Of a DNA stretch of 64,000 nt, positions 41,987-55,771 are shown in pieces. The stretch comes from Isoetes taiwanensis. Lineage: Eukaryota > Streptophyta > Lycopodiopsida > Isoetales > Isoetaceae. The stretch is taken from assembly GCA_021234155.1 (NCBI GenBank), contig JAJEKV010000767.1:29806-93805 (forward strand), written 5' to 3'. A program made the translations under genes and the position numbers. The notes beneath the pieces are model-generated. The model had not been told where the DNA came from and did not search any database. It saw nothing but the letters and a program-made list of their open reading frames with translations. Each line of letters opens with the position of its first letter. Positions within the stretch are counted from its first letter, which is position 1.

Positions 41987-43270
41987 TACGTTCGCAAATA
42001 GTTTTTACAAGCTTTTTGTTGGGGGGAGGAAAGGTTTATTAAAAAATAGGGGCTTTTTGTGTGTGCTGAACCATTGAGCGTTCATATAAATATAGAGAAA
42101 AAGATGTAGCTAAAAAATAAAAAGGGAAATGAAGAAGCTTATATTATCGTTTTAAGGGCTTATTATTTTTAAACATAACGAACTTTTTAAGAACTTTTTT
42201 TGTTTATCTTTTTAAGGCCTTATTATAATGAAACCCGTAAACACGAAGGCAGCTAGGATTTTTTGATGGCTTGCATGTTGGAGGATGCCCAGATGTGTTG
42301 GACGGCCTGTCTGTCTCGAGCAGACTGTTGCAAGGGGTAATGTAATGATCCTCATAAGTTTGAGCTTGAGTTTGTGCTCTGGAACATAAATTTTGATGCT
42401 TCATCGGCAGATTGTGTTGAATTGGCCACAAATTGATTTTAGCTAGCTTTTCAGGTGTAAGCATGGCAGAATTTAGGGCCGCTTTTGGATTCATGCAGCA
42501 GAATAGGAGGAGATGAACGAGAGAGGCTTGGTTACTTGCAGAGCTTATCTATGGCTGAACAAGCCAGAAGACCTGCAAAAGGCCACATTGCAAACTATAT
42601 ACGGAAGATCATTGTAGTGCAGTAAGCTTTTATGAAGATATTGAAACTAAGACAGGCAGGTTGGGCAATTTATTGTTTGTGCCTCTTTCATTCCTTGCTT
42701 TAGGATATAATGTTATGGCGGCCATGTTTTGTATCGAAAAAAAAAAAATGGAAATTTTTGTTTTGGTATGTTATGGGAGATTTTTTTTTTTTTTTTTTTT
42801 AGAAAATAAATACAATTCAAAAAACATTGGTAAGTTCATGAATAACATATAAGAAAATGCAAATATATTTTGCACGATTTTGGTTGAAGGGAAAACAATT
42901 ATTGCTTAAAATCATGAAGATTTTTTGCATGAATCATTGGAAAACCAATGGTCTAATATTGGCATGCAGGCATGTGGCCGTCCAAAAGCTTTCAGAGCAG
43001 GGGCTTTTTCCATTTCTACCTGGTCGCCCTTCTGCAAGTTTCAAAAGCTGCCCCCTTTCAATTCCCAATCAGCCTTAGGAGCTTTCGATTTTGCTTATCA
43101 GGAGCTTTGGAGTGATGGTCAATGGTGCACTTGTTATGAAGCTTGTGTCCTCATGTAAGAAGTTTTAAATTTTGTTGCCATATGAATTTCCACAAGAAAG
43201 CTCGTAGCAGAACTTCTACAGGAGGTAACTTGGATGAGAAAAGGATATTGCCAAAAAGTAGCTCCGTTGC
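41987..43270. other. No gene recognised
   Basis: Mixed AT-rich sequence with a poly-T run at about 42780-42802. Short ORFs (42857-43158 +) show no recognisable family. Confidence 0.3.
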
Positions 43271-43704
43271 TGCTGCCAGAGCATTGAATGCAAGCCTTCA
43301 CATTTTTTTCAGCTTCTTATTTCCATCATAGTGAACTTGTTGAAACAGAGAATGTTCCAATGCAGGAAGCATGTGATGTGCCTTTAGTTATTGGGAGAGG
43401 AAGGCCAAAGAAGGAGAGCACCCTCAGATATTTGCAGAAGGAGCGGGGAATTGCCAAACAAGAGAGGAAGAAGGAGTGGGTTATGGAGGGGTTGGGGGGG
43501 AGGGGGGTGGGAAGGGCCAGAAGTAGAGGGAGGAGAAGAAAAGGCAATGGAAAGAGCAATGAGAGAGATTTAGGCAAAAGATGGCACGAAACAACAAAGC
43601 AAAAAAAGCCTGATGTGCAAATCTCTAGTGTTTTTTATTTGAGCATTATTGTGAGTATTGAAGGGATGGATATATGGGGAGGACATATACATGAGCACCT
43701 GTAG
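43271..43704 (+). pseudogene. AT-hook-like coding fragment
   Basis: A plus-strand frame contains IGRGRPKKESTLRYLQKERG, which includes the R-G-R-P core of an AT-hook DNA-binding motif. A Gly/Arg/Lys-rich stretch follows. No start, no introns and no other domain are evident; it may be part of a transposon protein. Low complexity makes chance likely. Confidence 0.3.
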
Positions 43705-43832
43705 GTTTCTAGACAGTGATTGCATAGCTGGGATGGTGTCGCAAGAGCGAGGGTCAGAGTTAACCATTTGCATTTGCAATGTCTGTCTAGGATGGAGATG
43801 GCGACCCTTAGCTCAGTGAATTTATAATTGAA

Positions 43833-44123
43833 GTGTGCTTCGGATTGGTTGACCATAAGCCCCCTGGTAGAGTGATTATTTGCAAGGCTCTGCGTGACAC
43901 ACACTTGCATTGTTTTGTGGGGATGATCGGATATTGCTTCAAGGATTTAGGGAAGTTCCGTTTCAAATACTATGTAAAGGAGGTGTTCGTAGAGCAAATG
44001 GAGAAAGTAAAGGACAAGTACGCCCTGTATGAAGTGAGCGAGATTAAAAGATGTGTAGTACTAGACAACCGAGATTTATTGCAGCATGCCAAGCATTTCG
44101 TGTTTTACCATGGAAGAAAGTAA
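43833..44123 (+). pseudogene. Possible Rep-like (HUH-type) protein relic
   Basis: A 96-codon frame with THLHCFVGMIGYCFKDLGKF. The Y-x-x-K in GYCFKD resembles the catalytic tyrosine motif of rolling-circle Rep proteins, followed by about 60 residues of unknown type. Frames downstream to about 44430 look like continuing degraded coding sequence. No HUH motif is visible, so this is tentative. Confidence 0.25.
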
Positions 44124-44444
44124 AGTTCCCCTAATCTTTGCTATACTGTACCAAGTATGTTAAGAACTGAAAAGTTTATCCTGTCTAGTGCTTGGGTGCT
44201 GCCCTTCAATATTGACACATTAGCCACGCGCGAGTACAAATCTTGCCGCTTATTTCTGGTGTCCTCTATCAAGGCTCGTAAGGTGAAATATGATCGATTC
44301 TGGAGTGTCTAGAGGGCACATATCTTTGTTGCCTCTGCCCATGCTATCACTTACTGGCCAAATAATTTTGGCCAACAGTTTTGCCAACAACGAGCCGACC
44401 ATGATAGTGTTCCTAGTGCCATGAGGCCACCGGACTGATGTAGC

Positions 44445-44520
44445 ATGGGCGAGCTATCCCAGAGGGGTGCTGCGAGCGCATCATGGGCGAGCTATCCCAG
44501 AGGGGTGCTGCGAGCGCATC
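44445..44520. repeat. 38-bp tandem duplication
   Basis: Two exact tandem copies of a 38-bp unit starting ATGGGCGAGCTATCCCAG. Confidence 0.85.
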
Positions 44521-46149
44521 ATGTTGATTCGTTGTAACCCTTTTGGAGGCTTATCTTGTTTTATATTGCTACCGGCACCCTGCTTATGCTTGGCATCTTG
44601 ACCATGCGAAAGTGCGTCGCTATCATCAACTTTTAGCTGAGTGCATTGCGGGCTTTAATGTCCCACATTTTGTAGTGGTTCATATTACGAGCCCTTTCTC
44701 TTTCTGCACCTTCTGGTGTCTAAAAGGTCAGAACCAAGAATACCAAGATCTTGTGCAAGAATAAAAGATTCTTACTCAAAGGAGCTGCTCCAGTTGAAAA
44801 AGCTACAAAATATTCGGAAAGACACAAGGAAGTAAAAACCCGCGACCGGCAACAGGAAGCCGGGAGCAGGTCACCAATGCATGCCAGAATGGCAGACCAT
44901 ATGCCATGAACTGAGAATATGGTACTTGGGGAGCCAAAAAATTCCCCCTTCTTCCTTCAGCGATGGCGCCCCCAGAGCAAAGCTATCGACTTTCTTCTTT
45001 CTTCTGTGCTATTGACTTTCTTCTGTGCCCAAAGCTCCATTTCCTTAGCCGATGTAAGCCCCATTTCCTTTCTTCTTAGTGACAGCACAGAGTCTGCGGC
45101 AATAGGTCGAAAAGGGGTTTGAGGCCCGGGGTTGCATCTGCTTGAACAGACTTGAAAAGGGTTTCTGTGCATCGGGGGCTTTTTCCAGATCGAGTTTAAA
45201 CAGGGTTCTAAATCCTTTCTTCCTTTCGACACTAAGCTTCCTTTCGAGATCCTTTCTTCTTCTTTTGTTTTCTGCATTCAGAGCTATAGATATGTCCAAG
45301 CTAAGGTTACCGCCATTTCCACAGGCTAAACAAGTCAAAACATGGCCGGATTCAAGCTATGGCTTTAACCGGACATGCGGAATGATCGACCCAAGATACC
45401 ATTCTGCAATGCAATGGTATGCCACATGGCATCACCAGAATCACCCAACACCAAATTTGGCGACCCAAGTACCATATTGTTCCTTGGAAGCAGATAAAAA
45501 GAGGTAGAATACTGGAGTGCAATAAACAGATTGGAAATCGCTGGTAAATTTCTGGAATACCATACCACAAAGTTTGTCGCACATGCTACTCGCCACATGG
45601 CTCAACGCGATTAGAAGCCAGGGCTGAGCATCAACAAATTGGCAAAGATATTTCGAGCGAAGGAATACTCTTGTTTACTTACGATGTTCTCAGTAAAAGC
45701 GTCGATAGTACTTTTTTACGGCTTCTTCTTTACAAGTTCTAGTCATAAATATTTGTGTAGAACATACTGTCCCATTCTCAGGAGTTTCACCTCTCGGTTC
45801 AAACTCGAAAGGTATCAAGACAACTACTTTTCAAGAATGGAAACATCCAAGTCAAATACAAAAGGACTTCTAGCATCTTTAACAATTCATCATGGCACTT
45901 GGCATTCTTATCATGTGGCAAGGACAACTTTTCTCTCATCCATGGGCCCCTTGCAAAACTATAGGTTCTTCAGGTGTCCATGTCTTCCACGTGGCCGTGT
46001 AGAATATTCACGTGGGAAAAAATTGTATGACCACCTAGAATTTTTCATCTGAATATGACAGAAACTAGATCCTGCAAAATCATCTTCTTAGACCAGCTCA
46101 TATCCAGCTGCAAGATTCCTCCTGTGATCAATGATTCTCTATATTATAT
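44521..46149. other. No gene recognised; includes 3' flank of oxygenase gene
   Basis: Several ORFs of 70-137 codons on both strands, none with a recognisable domain. The part next to 46150 should include the 3' UTR of the minus-strand oxygenase gene. Confidence 0.35.
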
Positions 46150-49100
46150 TCAGACAATCTGAGAAAAGGAGGCATACTGTTTATAGTGCTTTGACAATGT
46201 CTCCTCGGTAAAGTCTCCAAAAGTTACAACAGGCATCTGAAAGAGAAGTTACAGGTGTTCAGCCTAAGCACAAAAAGAAAAGTAAAAGTAGAATATCTCG
46301 TCACCATATTGTTCAAAATATCTTTCTCATGAAGAGGTTCGTCCCTGCCATAGCCAAAACAAACTATCAGTATTTAATCACAGTAGATTTTCAGAAGCTG
46401 ATTTTTTGTACTAACGAATTACCATAAGGATTAGGTGGCTTCTATATTAAAAGCTACAACCCTGCACTTTCTAATGGTTTCCCATATCTAGCATTGGACT
46501 GAGTGGATTATGGTGGATCAGATGTGCTTACCAATGTGGTTGCATGAATAATGCAAATGTGTTCCTCTCTATGCTTAGACCTCTTGCTGCCTGTAGAACA
46601 AGATGTTATCCCAAACTTAATATAAATCAAGATTCATTTTTTCTAATTAAAATCTACTGCATATGTTAAAAGGTTGATTTGAACCAGTAGCTATTACATG
46701 GCCTGCGCGTCATAAAGTCACAAGCATCTGCTTTTCAAAAATAATTCCCAACTATAACAGAGGATTAGAGGCCAAGGCAGTTATGGATGGGAAAAAAGAC
46801 CTTGGGCCTCTCAGTGCCCTTTCAGAAATCACAAATCATTGTTTTGGCTTTCCATGTCTTTACTCTAAACATTTAAAAAATGTTCAGCATTCCACCCCAA
46901 AGTCGATTCGCTGCACTGTGCCTTACAATCCACTTCTTCACAATAAGGTAGTATATCCCTAACCTTCTGATATCCACCTCCTTCATAATAAGCCCTAATA
47001 TCACTTTGCAAATTGTTAAGACACCTTCATACCCTAACACAATGCGGAGTTGCATGAAGAAGTCCTCCTGACATTATTTCCGTGGCTTGTCCCATTTGAT
47101 ATGCAATTTCATCTTCCTGAAAATTAGCCTGTAAATAAAAAAGCATTAAGTCACAAGATTTTCAGCAAAGTTGATACTGAGAAAACGGTCAACAGAACGT
47201 GCAGAAAGAAAAAATAAACAATAAATCCTTCACCATCCATGCTTGTGGTGAAACATCTAAAATAATCAAGATCAAATACTTCCACTTGGCACTTCCTACT
47301 TGGATATCCATCTCTTCAATAATTCAGGCCTTTCCAAGGATATGCAATTATAACAAAGTGAATACTCTACTCTAATTTTCCACAAAATTAATGAAGGCCT
47401 TTATCTTTGAAAGAGGACATCGAAACCGCATGATTCACCAGGGTTAGCCTCCAAACTTTACAGGTGTATTTCTATTTATTTGTCTTGGAATTTCCATGCA
47501 GAATCTTTGGACCTTCAAAACATATTAATACATGTTTCTTTCTAGCAAACAAAATCGTGCGTCACCACTGTTGACAATCAAGATATATCACCTTCACAAC
47601 CACTCCTGACCGAGTTTTGATATATAGCCCAGCTTCAGGATCAGGACAAGGAATCTCCTTCCCTTGTTTTGTATACATTGCACTTGTAAGACCTGCAAAT
47701 TGTCATCTTAAGAATGCGCATTGCAAAACTACATGGAGCTACTGAAACTAAAAAGCACAATGTAAAAATCACCCGTGAGACAGCTATGATCCACATGCCA
47801 TCCACACCAAGAAGTAACAGCTTGACTTTCTAGGTCTACACTGCACAAATGATGACAAAAATAGTCATAGATTCATAAGACGAATAGATCCGAACCAACA
47901 AGAAAAAAAAAACAAAAGAGACTTATTGAACATCCTGATGAGAAATTAAGGTATGCTAAAACGAATATCATGGGAAAAATAATGGACAGACTAGAAAATC
48001 CATAAAAGTGGTTTGACTTCCCAGATATTGGCAATTTGGATTATGACAAAATGTATGTTGTAACCTTTGCCTTTTAAAGGTGTTTATGGTTGTTGGTGTG
48101 AACAAGGGGTAGTGAATCCACGTGATCCAGCACGTCCGAGGATGTTCTTATATTTCAAATGATAAGGCTGAAGATAGTACAATGATACCTTTGCAGTGCT
48201 ATAAAGAACTTTCAACAGAACCATGGGACAATTACTACGAGAAATAACTAATATGAGAAAAAGTAAATACCTGATAGTGCTTGAAAATAATGTAGAAGAC
48301 GGCCCTTGTGACATTTGGATTTTTTTAACATGTCTGTCAAGCTTGGTATATTCTTGAGCACACCTTTACCCAAAACTAATGCATGCAATTAAGCAAAAAA
48401 GATGAGTAACTGAAAGACCAATGCCAAGATAGACTTAACTGGATTGACCTTACAAAGAACTGGCATTAACCAACCAAAAGAAATACTATCAAATCTCTAG
48501 ATACTAAAAATCCAATCAATGACATCGGGGATAGGTGCTTTGGATTGTCTTAAGCTTATACAATTAGATAGGCCAAATTACCTTTACTTAGCAGAAGAGA
48601 ACTCATGAGGATGATAAAACCTGTATGACATTTATTGGGTCTTCTATTATGCAATTAAAGGCCATACACTTAAGGTATTATCTATGTTTTGAGTAAAATG
48701 AGGACCTGAAGAGTACACAGATAAGCATATAACAGACATAATAGAAGAGATATAATAGACATGAGGTGTTATTTTTCCAGGTCTTAGTTTTGAGAACTGG
48801 GCATCAGAGGACATAAGTACTTGTTTGCTTGAGTGCATTGCAATGATCGAATAATACTAAGGATGTCAAAACTATAATTGACAAATTAAGCTATCTGCGC
48901 GGTAAATCTAATAGCAGTAAAAACGTACTAACTGAATGAATGTTATTTAGCAGTTATTTAAATAGAAAACCATTGAAGTGAAATCAGAGTAGATGCAATT
49001 ATTTATTGACTGCGGGTTAGAATGGTAAGTTAAACTAAATGTCTATGTTGGTCTACCTATTCCATAAGTTATAAAATATATATATTCATCCTCGAATCTT

Positions 49101-51545
49101 AACATTACAAGTTTAATTTACTTACCATATTTATCACAATGCGATGCTAGTAGAAGCCCAATATCTATCATTAACTGTCCCAACGCTTTAAAATCTGCAA
49201 TAAATCCACATAAACTGGGCCTGTATATATACTTTCTAGAACAAATTGAAATGTGCCTGAAAGGTATAGAAAAAGTAATATACTTTGTTCAAGCTCTGGA
49301 AGATGCTTGTTGGGCCACAGATTCGGCCTACAATATGATGGGTACCTGCAATAAGGATAAGTTAAATAATGCTAATTGAAAATTTTTATACGTGGCTGAA
49401 CCAACTTCAAATATAAACCATCCTTAATTGAATGTAATCACCATTTATCAATTCCTAAAAACCTTTGGAGAAGCATCCCTCCTTTCTAATCCTTAAAAAA
49501 TTCCCAATAAAAGTATTATCCTCCTTTATGTCTTTTACCACTTTACTGAAGAAGGCTATGGAGATATTGGAGATGATAATAGTGATAATTGAGAGGTGTT
49601 TTGGGGATGGGGGATGTTAATGACATAGTTGCCATTTCATCGCCATCAAACACCATTTATAATTCCTGAAACAGATCGAGAAGATTTGCTCTGTAAAACT
49701 CTAATATAACTTAAAATACAGAATTTATTAAGAAACTTTGAAGACCGATACTTGTAAAAGAAAATGCCATTGAGACAACAACTTTGCACAGGGAAGGCAT
49801 TTGTCATCATTTTATATGTTATTGTAAAGCCTACACATACAACACTTGAGCATTGTCTGCATAAAATGATTTCAAATGGAAAAAACCTTTCCATAAGCTC
49901 TGGATCATTTGTTGGTACATCCATGACTGGATTTGCATAAAATGAACCTTTCAAATGATCTGCAAGTTTTTTTCAAACAAAATACTTCAATATCCTGCCA
50001 AACAATTTATTAAAGTGGTACTAGAAAATACGAGGTAGTTTCCTGTCTAATCCACTGTGTTTACTCACACTCTCAAGATACAAAATTTGTTATGCCACAG
50101 ATTTTTTGGCATATAAATCCAATTCATTTGGAAAATAGTATATCAAAACATTTCTTTGTTCTCTTTTGCAAACTAGAGTATTCTACAATTCAGTATAAAT
50201 AAATCACCTCTTGCAAAATACCTCGCGTGACAATTTATGGAATGCTCATAAAACTTGATTCTAGACTAAAGTCATGCAGTAAGATGGGATATCTTCCAGC
50301 TACATGCACCCCCAGTTAAATTAATTCAAAGCCCAGCTTGATTCGGGAATTCTTTGAACGTCTTTATTGATTCTTTTGCAATTTATTATCCCACCCAGAG
50401 AAACCAAAATCATATATGAACATAAGACCAAACATGATGAATTGAGAGTTTATGGTCTACAAGCACGCCAATCGCATTCAGGTTTGCCTGATTCTAGAAT
50501 CTCTTTCCCATGGCTCCACCCAAATGAGTATCTACAGTAGGGGAAAAAAAACAATCATATAATTCAAAAAAGCACATATTGCCTCCTAGCAACACACTGT
50601 ACTGTAATATGGCCTCTCAAATATGAAGTTAAGTCCACCTAAGGGAAAGCTCAATTTTGCTGTAGAAGCAAGCATCTTTGCTAACATTAGCTTGTAGAAA
50701 GGACATCTAAGGAATCAAATTTGAAACAATAGACCCTACAGTAAAACTCCAAAGAACTGAAACGAAGATAAAATTGCCATCATCATCGAATGGTAAGATT
50801 GCCAATAAAGGAAATGCATTCATGTACTTATACTGTCCTCTTTACAAAAAAGCAAGAGAATGAATGTCCCTTGTATAACATTTCTATCCTCAATTTCCCC
50901 TCGTGACAGTAAAAACTTTAGGAATAATGGAATTGCCTATGAAGAGCAGGACACCAAGCAGACCTGCTTAAAGGATCTTCTAGCTCTTGTTTTGCATCGT
51001 CAGCCAAGTAAGCAAGCCTGTTTAAACGAACAATTTGCACACATAAAATAGAAGATTCGCATTCTTCCACTGAAAAGAGACAAAACCTACTTTTTTGAAG
51101 ACATCAGCAGATTTTTTCGCAGGTTAGGAAAACGAGGAACCTGCAAACATCAAACCGAAGAACACCTCTAATGAATCTAATGATGGCCACGTATCCACCA
51201 CTGTTAGTTCCTAATTGACTCATAAATCCATCCGTGGTGCGTCGTTCTAGCACATGTATGGCGTGTAATTACTACTAAATGAAACATCAGAAATCAAACT
51301 GTAAAGAACATTTAGAGACTTACGCCGGAAATTGCAAGAATGCCAAGTGAGTTAGGTCCAAATCCAGCTTCTAATGCTTCAGACAGATCTGTGGTCCGTT
51401 CCTACAAATTAAGTACACTAGAAAGTAAGAAGCATGGCAGACAACCAAATATATGTTTTAAGCTATGATTTTGTTCTGGTGTACGATAACAATGGCGTAC
51501 CTGAAGCTGATAGTAAGGAATTCTGACAACGTCTTGACTGCACAT
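46150..51545 (-). CDS. 2-oxoglutarate/Fe(II)-dependent oxygenase, isopenicillin N synthase-like, 15 exons
   Basis: A plant oxygenase of the clavaminate/isopenicillin N synthase-like superfamily, about 340 residues. Exons (high to low): 51545-51501, 51401-51324, 51140-51091, 51017-50964, 50531-50479, 49959-49887, 49345-49284, 49194-49126, 48363-48271, 47835-47773, 47692-47592, 47128-47033, 46590-46532, 46344-46305, 46236-46150. Phases agree throughout with no frameshift. Iron ligands are visible: WCGWHVDH in the tenth exon (HxD) and TPHCV in the twelfth (distal His). Other family landmarks are FGPNSLGILAISG, FGWSHGKEILESGKP, KGSFYANPVMDVP, CHKGRLLHYF and GLYIKTRSG. The start ATG at 51543-51545 has the context ACCATGT and no in-frame ATG just upstream. 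All junctions are GT-AG except the donor after 50479, which reads AATGCG. Substrate unknown; cytosolic by lack of a targeting signal. Confidence 0.92.
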
Positions 51546-52507
51546 GGTGCCATAGAGCCTGCGCTGTCCGTCATCGAAACAAGTTTAATTGACAGACCTT
51601 TCGCAGTGCTAATCTGAGCCGGAAAGGTGGGGAAATTTGGAACCTAGACAGCCAAATTGGAAATTTGAAATTTTATTCGGGGGCTAACTTTGTTGTAGAC
51701 ATATATATTTTCTTGGGTGCCACTGCCCATACACCAAATCGTCGTGGACCATCAAATTTCTCAAGAAATGAATCCATCTAGACCATTGAACTAGGTGCGT
51801 GAAAAAAGTGGTCCAATCTTACCTTGATCCACAATAAAATATTTGAATGATCCTTACTATTTCAAGATAGACGCATTTTGTGGGGAGATTTTAGTATCCA
51901 ATTTTTCCAACAAGTATATTTACATCAGACCAAAAGCTTTTAAGACATACAATTTAATTGACAAAAATATTTTAATTTTAACTTTTTCTTGTCTACAATT
52001 CTTAAGTGATCCATCGTGGTAATTCATATAGGGAGGTGCCCATAAACCGCCCAATTTAAAAAAAAAATTTATTACGATGGGTTTAATTTTTTTTTAATCT
52101 CTCTATTTTGAAATAACATTATGAAATTTCAAAGTTTAGCTTTCAATTGATACTAAGCACGAGTCGTTTCGACAAATTGGAAGGTTGCTATAAAGATTTT
52201 AAGCTGTATGGTAATTTTGACACCAATAGACCCCAAAATGCCCTTCAATGGACCACCAAAAGCCCTCCAATGGACCACTAAACTCGCGAATTGACCTTCA
52301 TCGGATCACAAGTGCCCATCAAAAGACCATGCATTTAACTCAATTTTTAATAGTGCTTAAGGTGAGCTATTAAAGGGCCAAGGTGGGCTATTAAAGAGCA
52401 AAAGTGAGATATCAAAGGGTAAAAGTGGGCTATTAAGGGGTGGCCATTGAAGGGAGTGGGTGAAAGAAGGGCACCTCCCCTAGTGTGCATTTTAACAATG
52501 CAAATTC
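51546..52507. other. Upstream region of oxygenase gene; short imperfect repeats
   Basis: Likely contains the promoter and 5' UTR of the oxygenase, but no TATA box can be assigned. From about 52226 to 52460 there are imperfect short repeats around CAATGGACCACCAAA and GTGGGCTATTAAAG. Confidence 0.4.
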
Positions 52508-52665
52508 CTCGAAAGGAGCTACTTTGTGAGCAATAGATAAGATTAGCAAGCAACCTCTAGCACGAATAACTTAGAGCTGAATATGCTTTGTGCATGTGTA
52601 GGAGAAGTTGACATTCTTTTCATTGGGATCAATAATCCCACGAACCTTGGTCCAAATTTTGCAAC

Positions 52666-52668
52666 ACT
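52666..52668. repeat. TSD ACT (left) of CACTA element
   Basis: ACT precedes CACTACTG. The same ACT follows the right end at 58785-58787. Three bases is standard for CACTA/EnSpm elements. Confidence 0.85.
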
Positions 52669-52700
52669 CACTACTGAGCGGGCTATTAGCGACGCCGCTA
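52669..52700 (+). repeat. CACTA left terminal inverted repeat
   Basis: CACTACTGAGCGGGCTATTA; pairs with 58753-58784. Confidence 0.85.
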
Positions 52701-53320
52701 GGCGACGCCCCATCGACGTATTAGAGAGACGCCGGACATCGCATGAGGACGCCTTTGCAAATGTTGCACCTGACGTTGCAAATGACGCCGCTTAGATTCG
52801 CCGCGCTTATTTACATCACGCCGCCAGTGAAACGCCATGTTTGGCGTAGACGCCGCCGCGGATTGTTGTTAATACGCCGCTAGGTTTCTAATCTCGCTCT
52901 ATTTTTACCCATGAAACGTTGTTTTCGATGTGTGTGCAAACATATTTGCAACGCCCGTAACGCCCTTCACACGCCGCCATAACGCCTTTAAGACGTTGTT
53001 CTTTACGCTACAAACACGCTTGTTTTGACGCTTCAAATGGCATTTTCATTGTGACATCGTGATTTAGCATGTTTTTGTTGGGCGACGTGTAACAATTTTA
53101 ATAAAAAAATGTAAGAAGCTTGAAAGTCATTTTCAAAAAAGAATATTGAATAAGAAGAAACGAAAAAAATAGAATAGAATAGAGTATATATTTATGTGTC
53201 ATGAAACAAGAAGAGTAAGAAAAATCGCGGTCAAAAGAAGTCACTATGTGATGCCTATATCTAATCATCCGAACATCACACTCACCATCTAACTATCATA
53301 ATACTCATTCATTCTCGCTG

Positions 53321-53323
53321 ATG

Positions 53324-53354
<31 letters not shown>

Positions 53355-53356
53355 TC
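53321..53356. repeat. (ATC)n microsatellite
   Basis: About 11 tandem CAT/ATC units, followed by looser TCATC repeats to about 53430. Confidence 0.9.
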
Positions 53357-54182
53357 AGACGATTGTCATTGTTATCATCATCATGATCCCTATCCTCATC
53401 AAGATCATCCTCATCATCCTCATCCCTCGAATTGATCTTGCAAAGCAAAGCAGTGATTGACCTTGGTGATGCATTACATCATTAGCAAGGGCCCCATCTA
53501 GTTCTCGAATGGCTTCCTAGAATTTTTATAATCATTAAATTAAAGTTCATCTAGAAAGATACAAATATGCAAATAACACATATAATAATAAACCAAATAA
53601 ATAAATAAAATATTTACTTACATTAGGATTCACTCTTGGCAAAGTACCACCATTTTCACTTAGCCTTCAAATAGCTCAAGAGGCTCCAAAACTCACTTGC
53701 CACGTTGATGTGTTCATTGTTGGGTTTAAAACCATAAATTGTTTCCTATATCAAGTATCACGGAATATATAAATAGGACAATTTTAACTACAAATATAAT
53801 GCAAATAAATACTTACAACTCAAGATAAATGAAGATCTACCACCGTAACCCAAATGAGATGGACTAATTTAGTACTACCATTGCATTTTCCTCCTCGGGC
53901 TTGAATGTTTTCTATCCGATCCTTGGCCCGCTGTAAATGCAATCTATAGCATTATATGGAAGGAAGTTAGATTATTGGCATATAGCAAAAAAGTGTATTA
54001 AAATTACTAGTTATACCTTTGAAGTCGCTTATGCTTTTTATATTTTGAGGTACTGGTATCTTTGACCAAGGAAAGTCTTTTTGTCTTTCTTTATCTTTCA
54101 ATAATATACTCTCTTCATATACATCAACCATTAGTAAAAAAAAAACTAAAATAAGCAAAAAGAAACTAATGAATAAAATTTG

Positions 54183-54432
54183 GTTACCTCCTCCTCCTAA
54201 GGTGACCACCCATCATGGAAGTTATTTTTTCCAATTAAAAATGTTTGTATTTTCTTATAGCCGTATTGTTGGCGATGCTTCACACACATCTTCAATCTCT
54301 CGAGGGTTGTAACCGGCCAGCCATTCTCCATCAAGGGAAAAATGTTTGAGATCTTTACGTCAACCAAGTCATACAACCGGTTGTAGCATAACCTCCCCCA
54401 CTCATTGTGGTCAGGGATATTTTCACTATATA
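54183..54432 (-). pseudogene. Exon-like ORF inside CACTA element
   Basis: A minus-strand frame reads from ENIPDHNEWGRLCYNRLYDL through WPVTTLERLKMCVKHRQQYG to FHDGWSP and a stop. It may belong to the second CACTA protein (TNPA-like) or a captured exon. No confident family match. Confidence 0.35.
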
Positions 54433-55390
54433 AAAAAAAAAAAAGAGTATATGAAAAAGTGCATCAACTTGATTCTAACTAAGTTCTATACTTACTCAAG
54501 AAACTTAGGGCCATCCTTCAATTTGTTTGGTGCGCCTTTAACCACCATCTCTTCCTTATCTCGAACCTCCCGCCTCTTCTGACGATGTGGGTTGTCATTC
54601 CTTGGTAGTGCTCTTTTTTATTTACTCCTAATAAAAGAGACACAAAACATCCTTAGAAAATATTAGTGGTAAAGAAACTGCTATTCAAATTCAAAAAATT
54701 AAATCGATAATGCACTATGCATCATAGATGTTTAAGAATGAAGAGAAAAGACTAACAAAAAAATCTTTCATCAAATTGCATGCATTAAAACAACATAAAT
54801 AAAATGAATGCTAAGTAAACTCTTTATCGCCTAAAAAGTCTTTTTCAAGATTCCTTGGGACATGCAAGTGTGAGCTATCCTCCTCAAGGACGGGCTTTCT
54901 TTCATGTATACTAGCATCGCTTGTATAAGATGCAAGATGTTGGGTACCGATTTTATCTCAGAAGTTAAAATGATGCAAACCAAGCCATACCGTGATCTAT
55001 AGACGGTAGGCGGACGGTATTTTTATTTTTGGTCCAAATTAGACTAGTCTTGTCACCAGAATATCATCTTGTACGATTCACTAGTTAGAAATATCCTATC
55101 GCCGGCCAACAGTGGAGGACATGTGATAGGCACAAGTTCTACCACGGGTTATACAATGATGATCCCCGACGTGGTAGAACTTGTGCCTATGCGTGTCCTC
55201 CACTTTGTCTGCCATAAGGCAGCAGGATAAGCTCCACAATAATTGTGTGAGTATGCACCAAGAAAATTGGCTTCCATGTACACCGGGCGGGTTAGTGGGT
55301 TGTTGCCTAAAATTTCCTCACTTCCCCTCGCGGGCGGATTCTATCCCCCCACAAAGTGTGCATGTATGGCTAAAGTTTTGCCCAACTGAT

Positions 55391-55460
55391 GTGTGGTGAG
55401 TTGGTATAGGCCTAGTAATGCTAAAATAAATATGCACTTGGTCGTGGGTTCAACCCCCGC
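55391..55460 (+). repeat. tRNA-derived SINE-like copy 1
   Basis: A-box-like TGGTGAGTTGGTATAGG and B-box-like GTGGGTTCAACCCCC spaced as in tRNA-derived pol III promoters. No intact tRNA cloverleaf. Confidence 0.55.
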
Positions 55461-55771
55461 TGTATGTTTAGCTTTGGGAGTTGGTTACCGGGTTATAACG
55501 ATGATGATCCCCGACGTGGTAGAACTTGTGCCTATGCGTGTCCTCCACTTTGTCTGCCATAAGGCAGCAGGATAAGCTCCACAATAATTGTGTGAGTATG
55601 CACCAGCAGGATAAGCTCCACAATAATTGTGTGAGTATGCACCAAAGAAAAAATTGGCTTCCATGTACATGGGGCTGGTTAGTTGTTGCCTAAAAATTTC
55701 CGACTTCCTCGAGTACAGATTCTATCCCGCCACAAAGTGTGCATGTATGGCTAAAGTTTTGCCCAACGGAT

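Noticed and set aside
43391-43573. AT-hook fragment as a complete DNA-binding gene
   Set aside because: Single motif in Gly/Arg-rich low-complexity DNA with no start or other domain.
55391-55460. Functional tRNA gene
   Set aside because: A and B boxes are present but the arms do not pair into a cloverleaf, and the unit occurs four times with flanks. SINE-like is a better fit.
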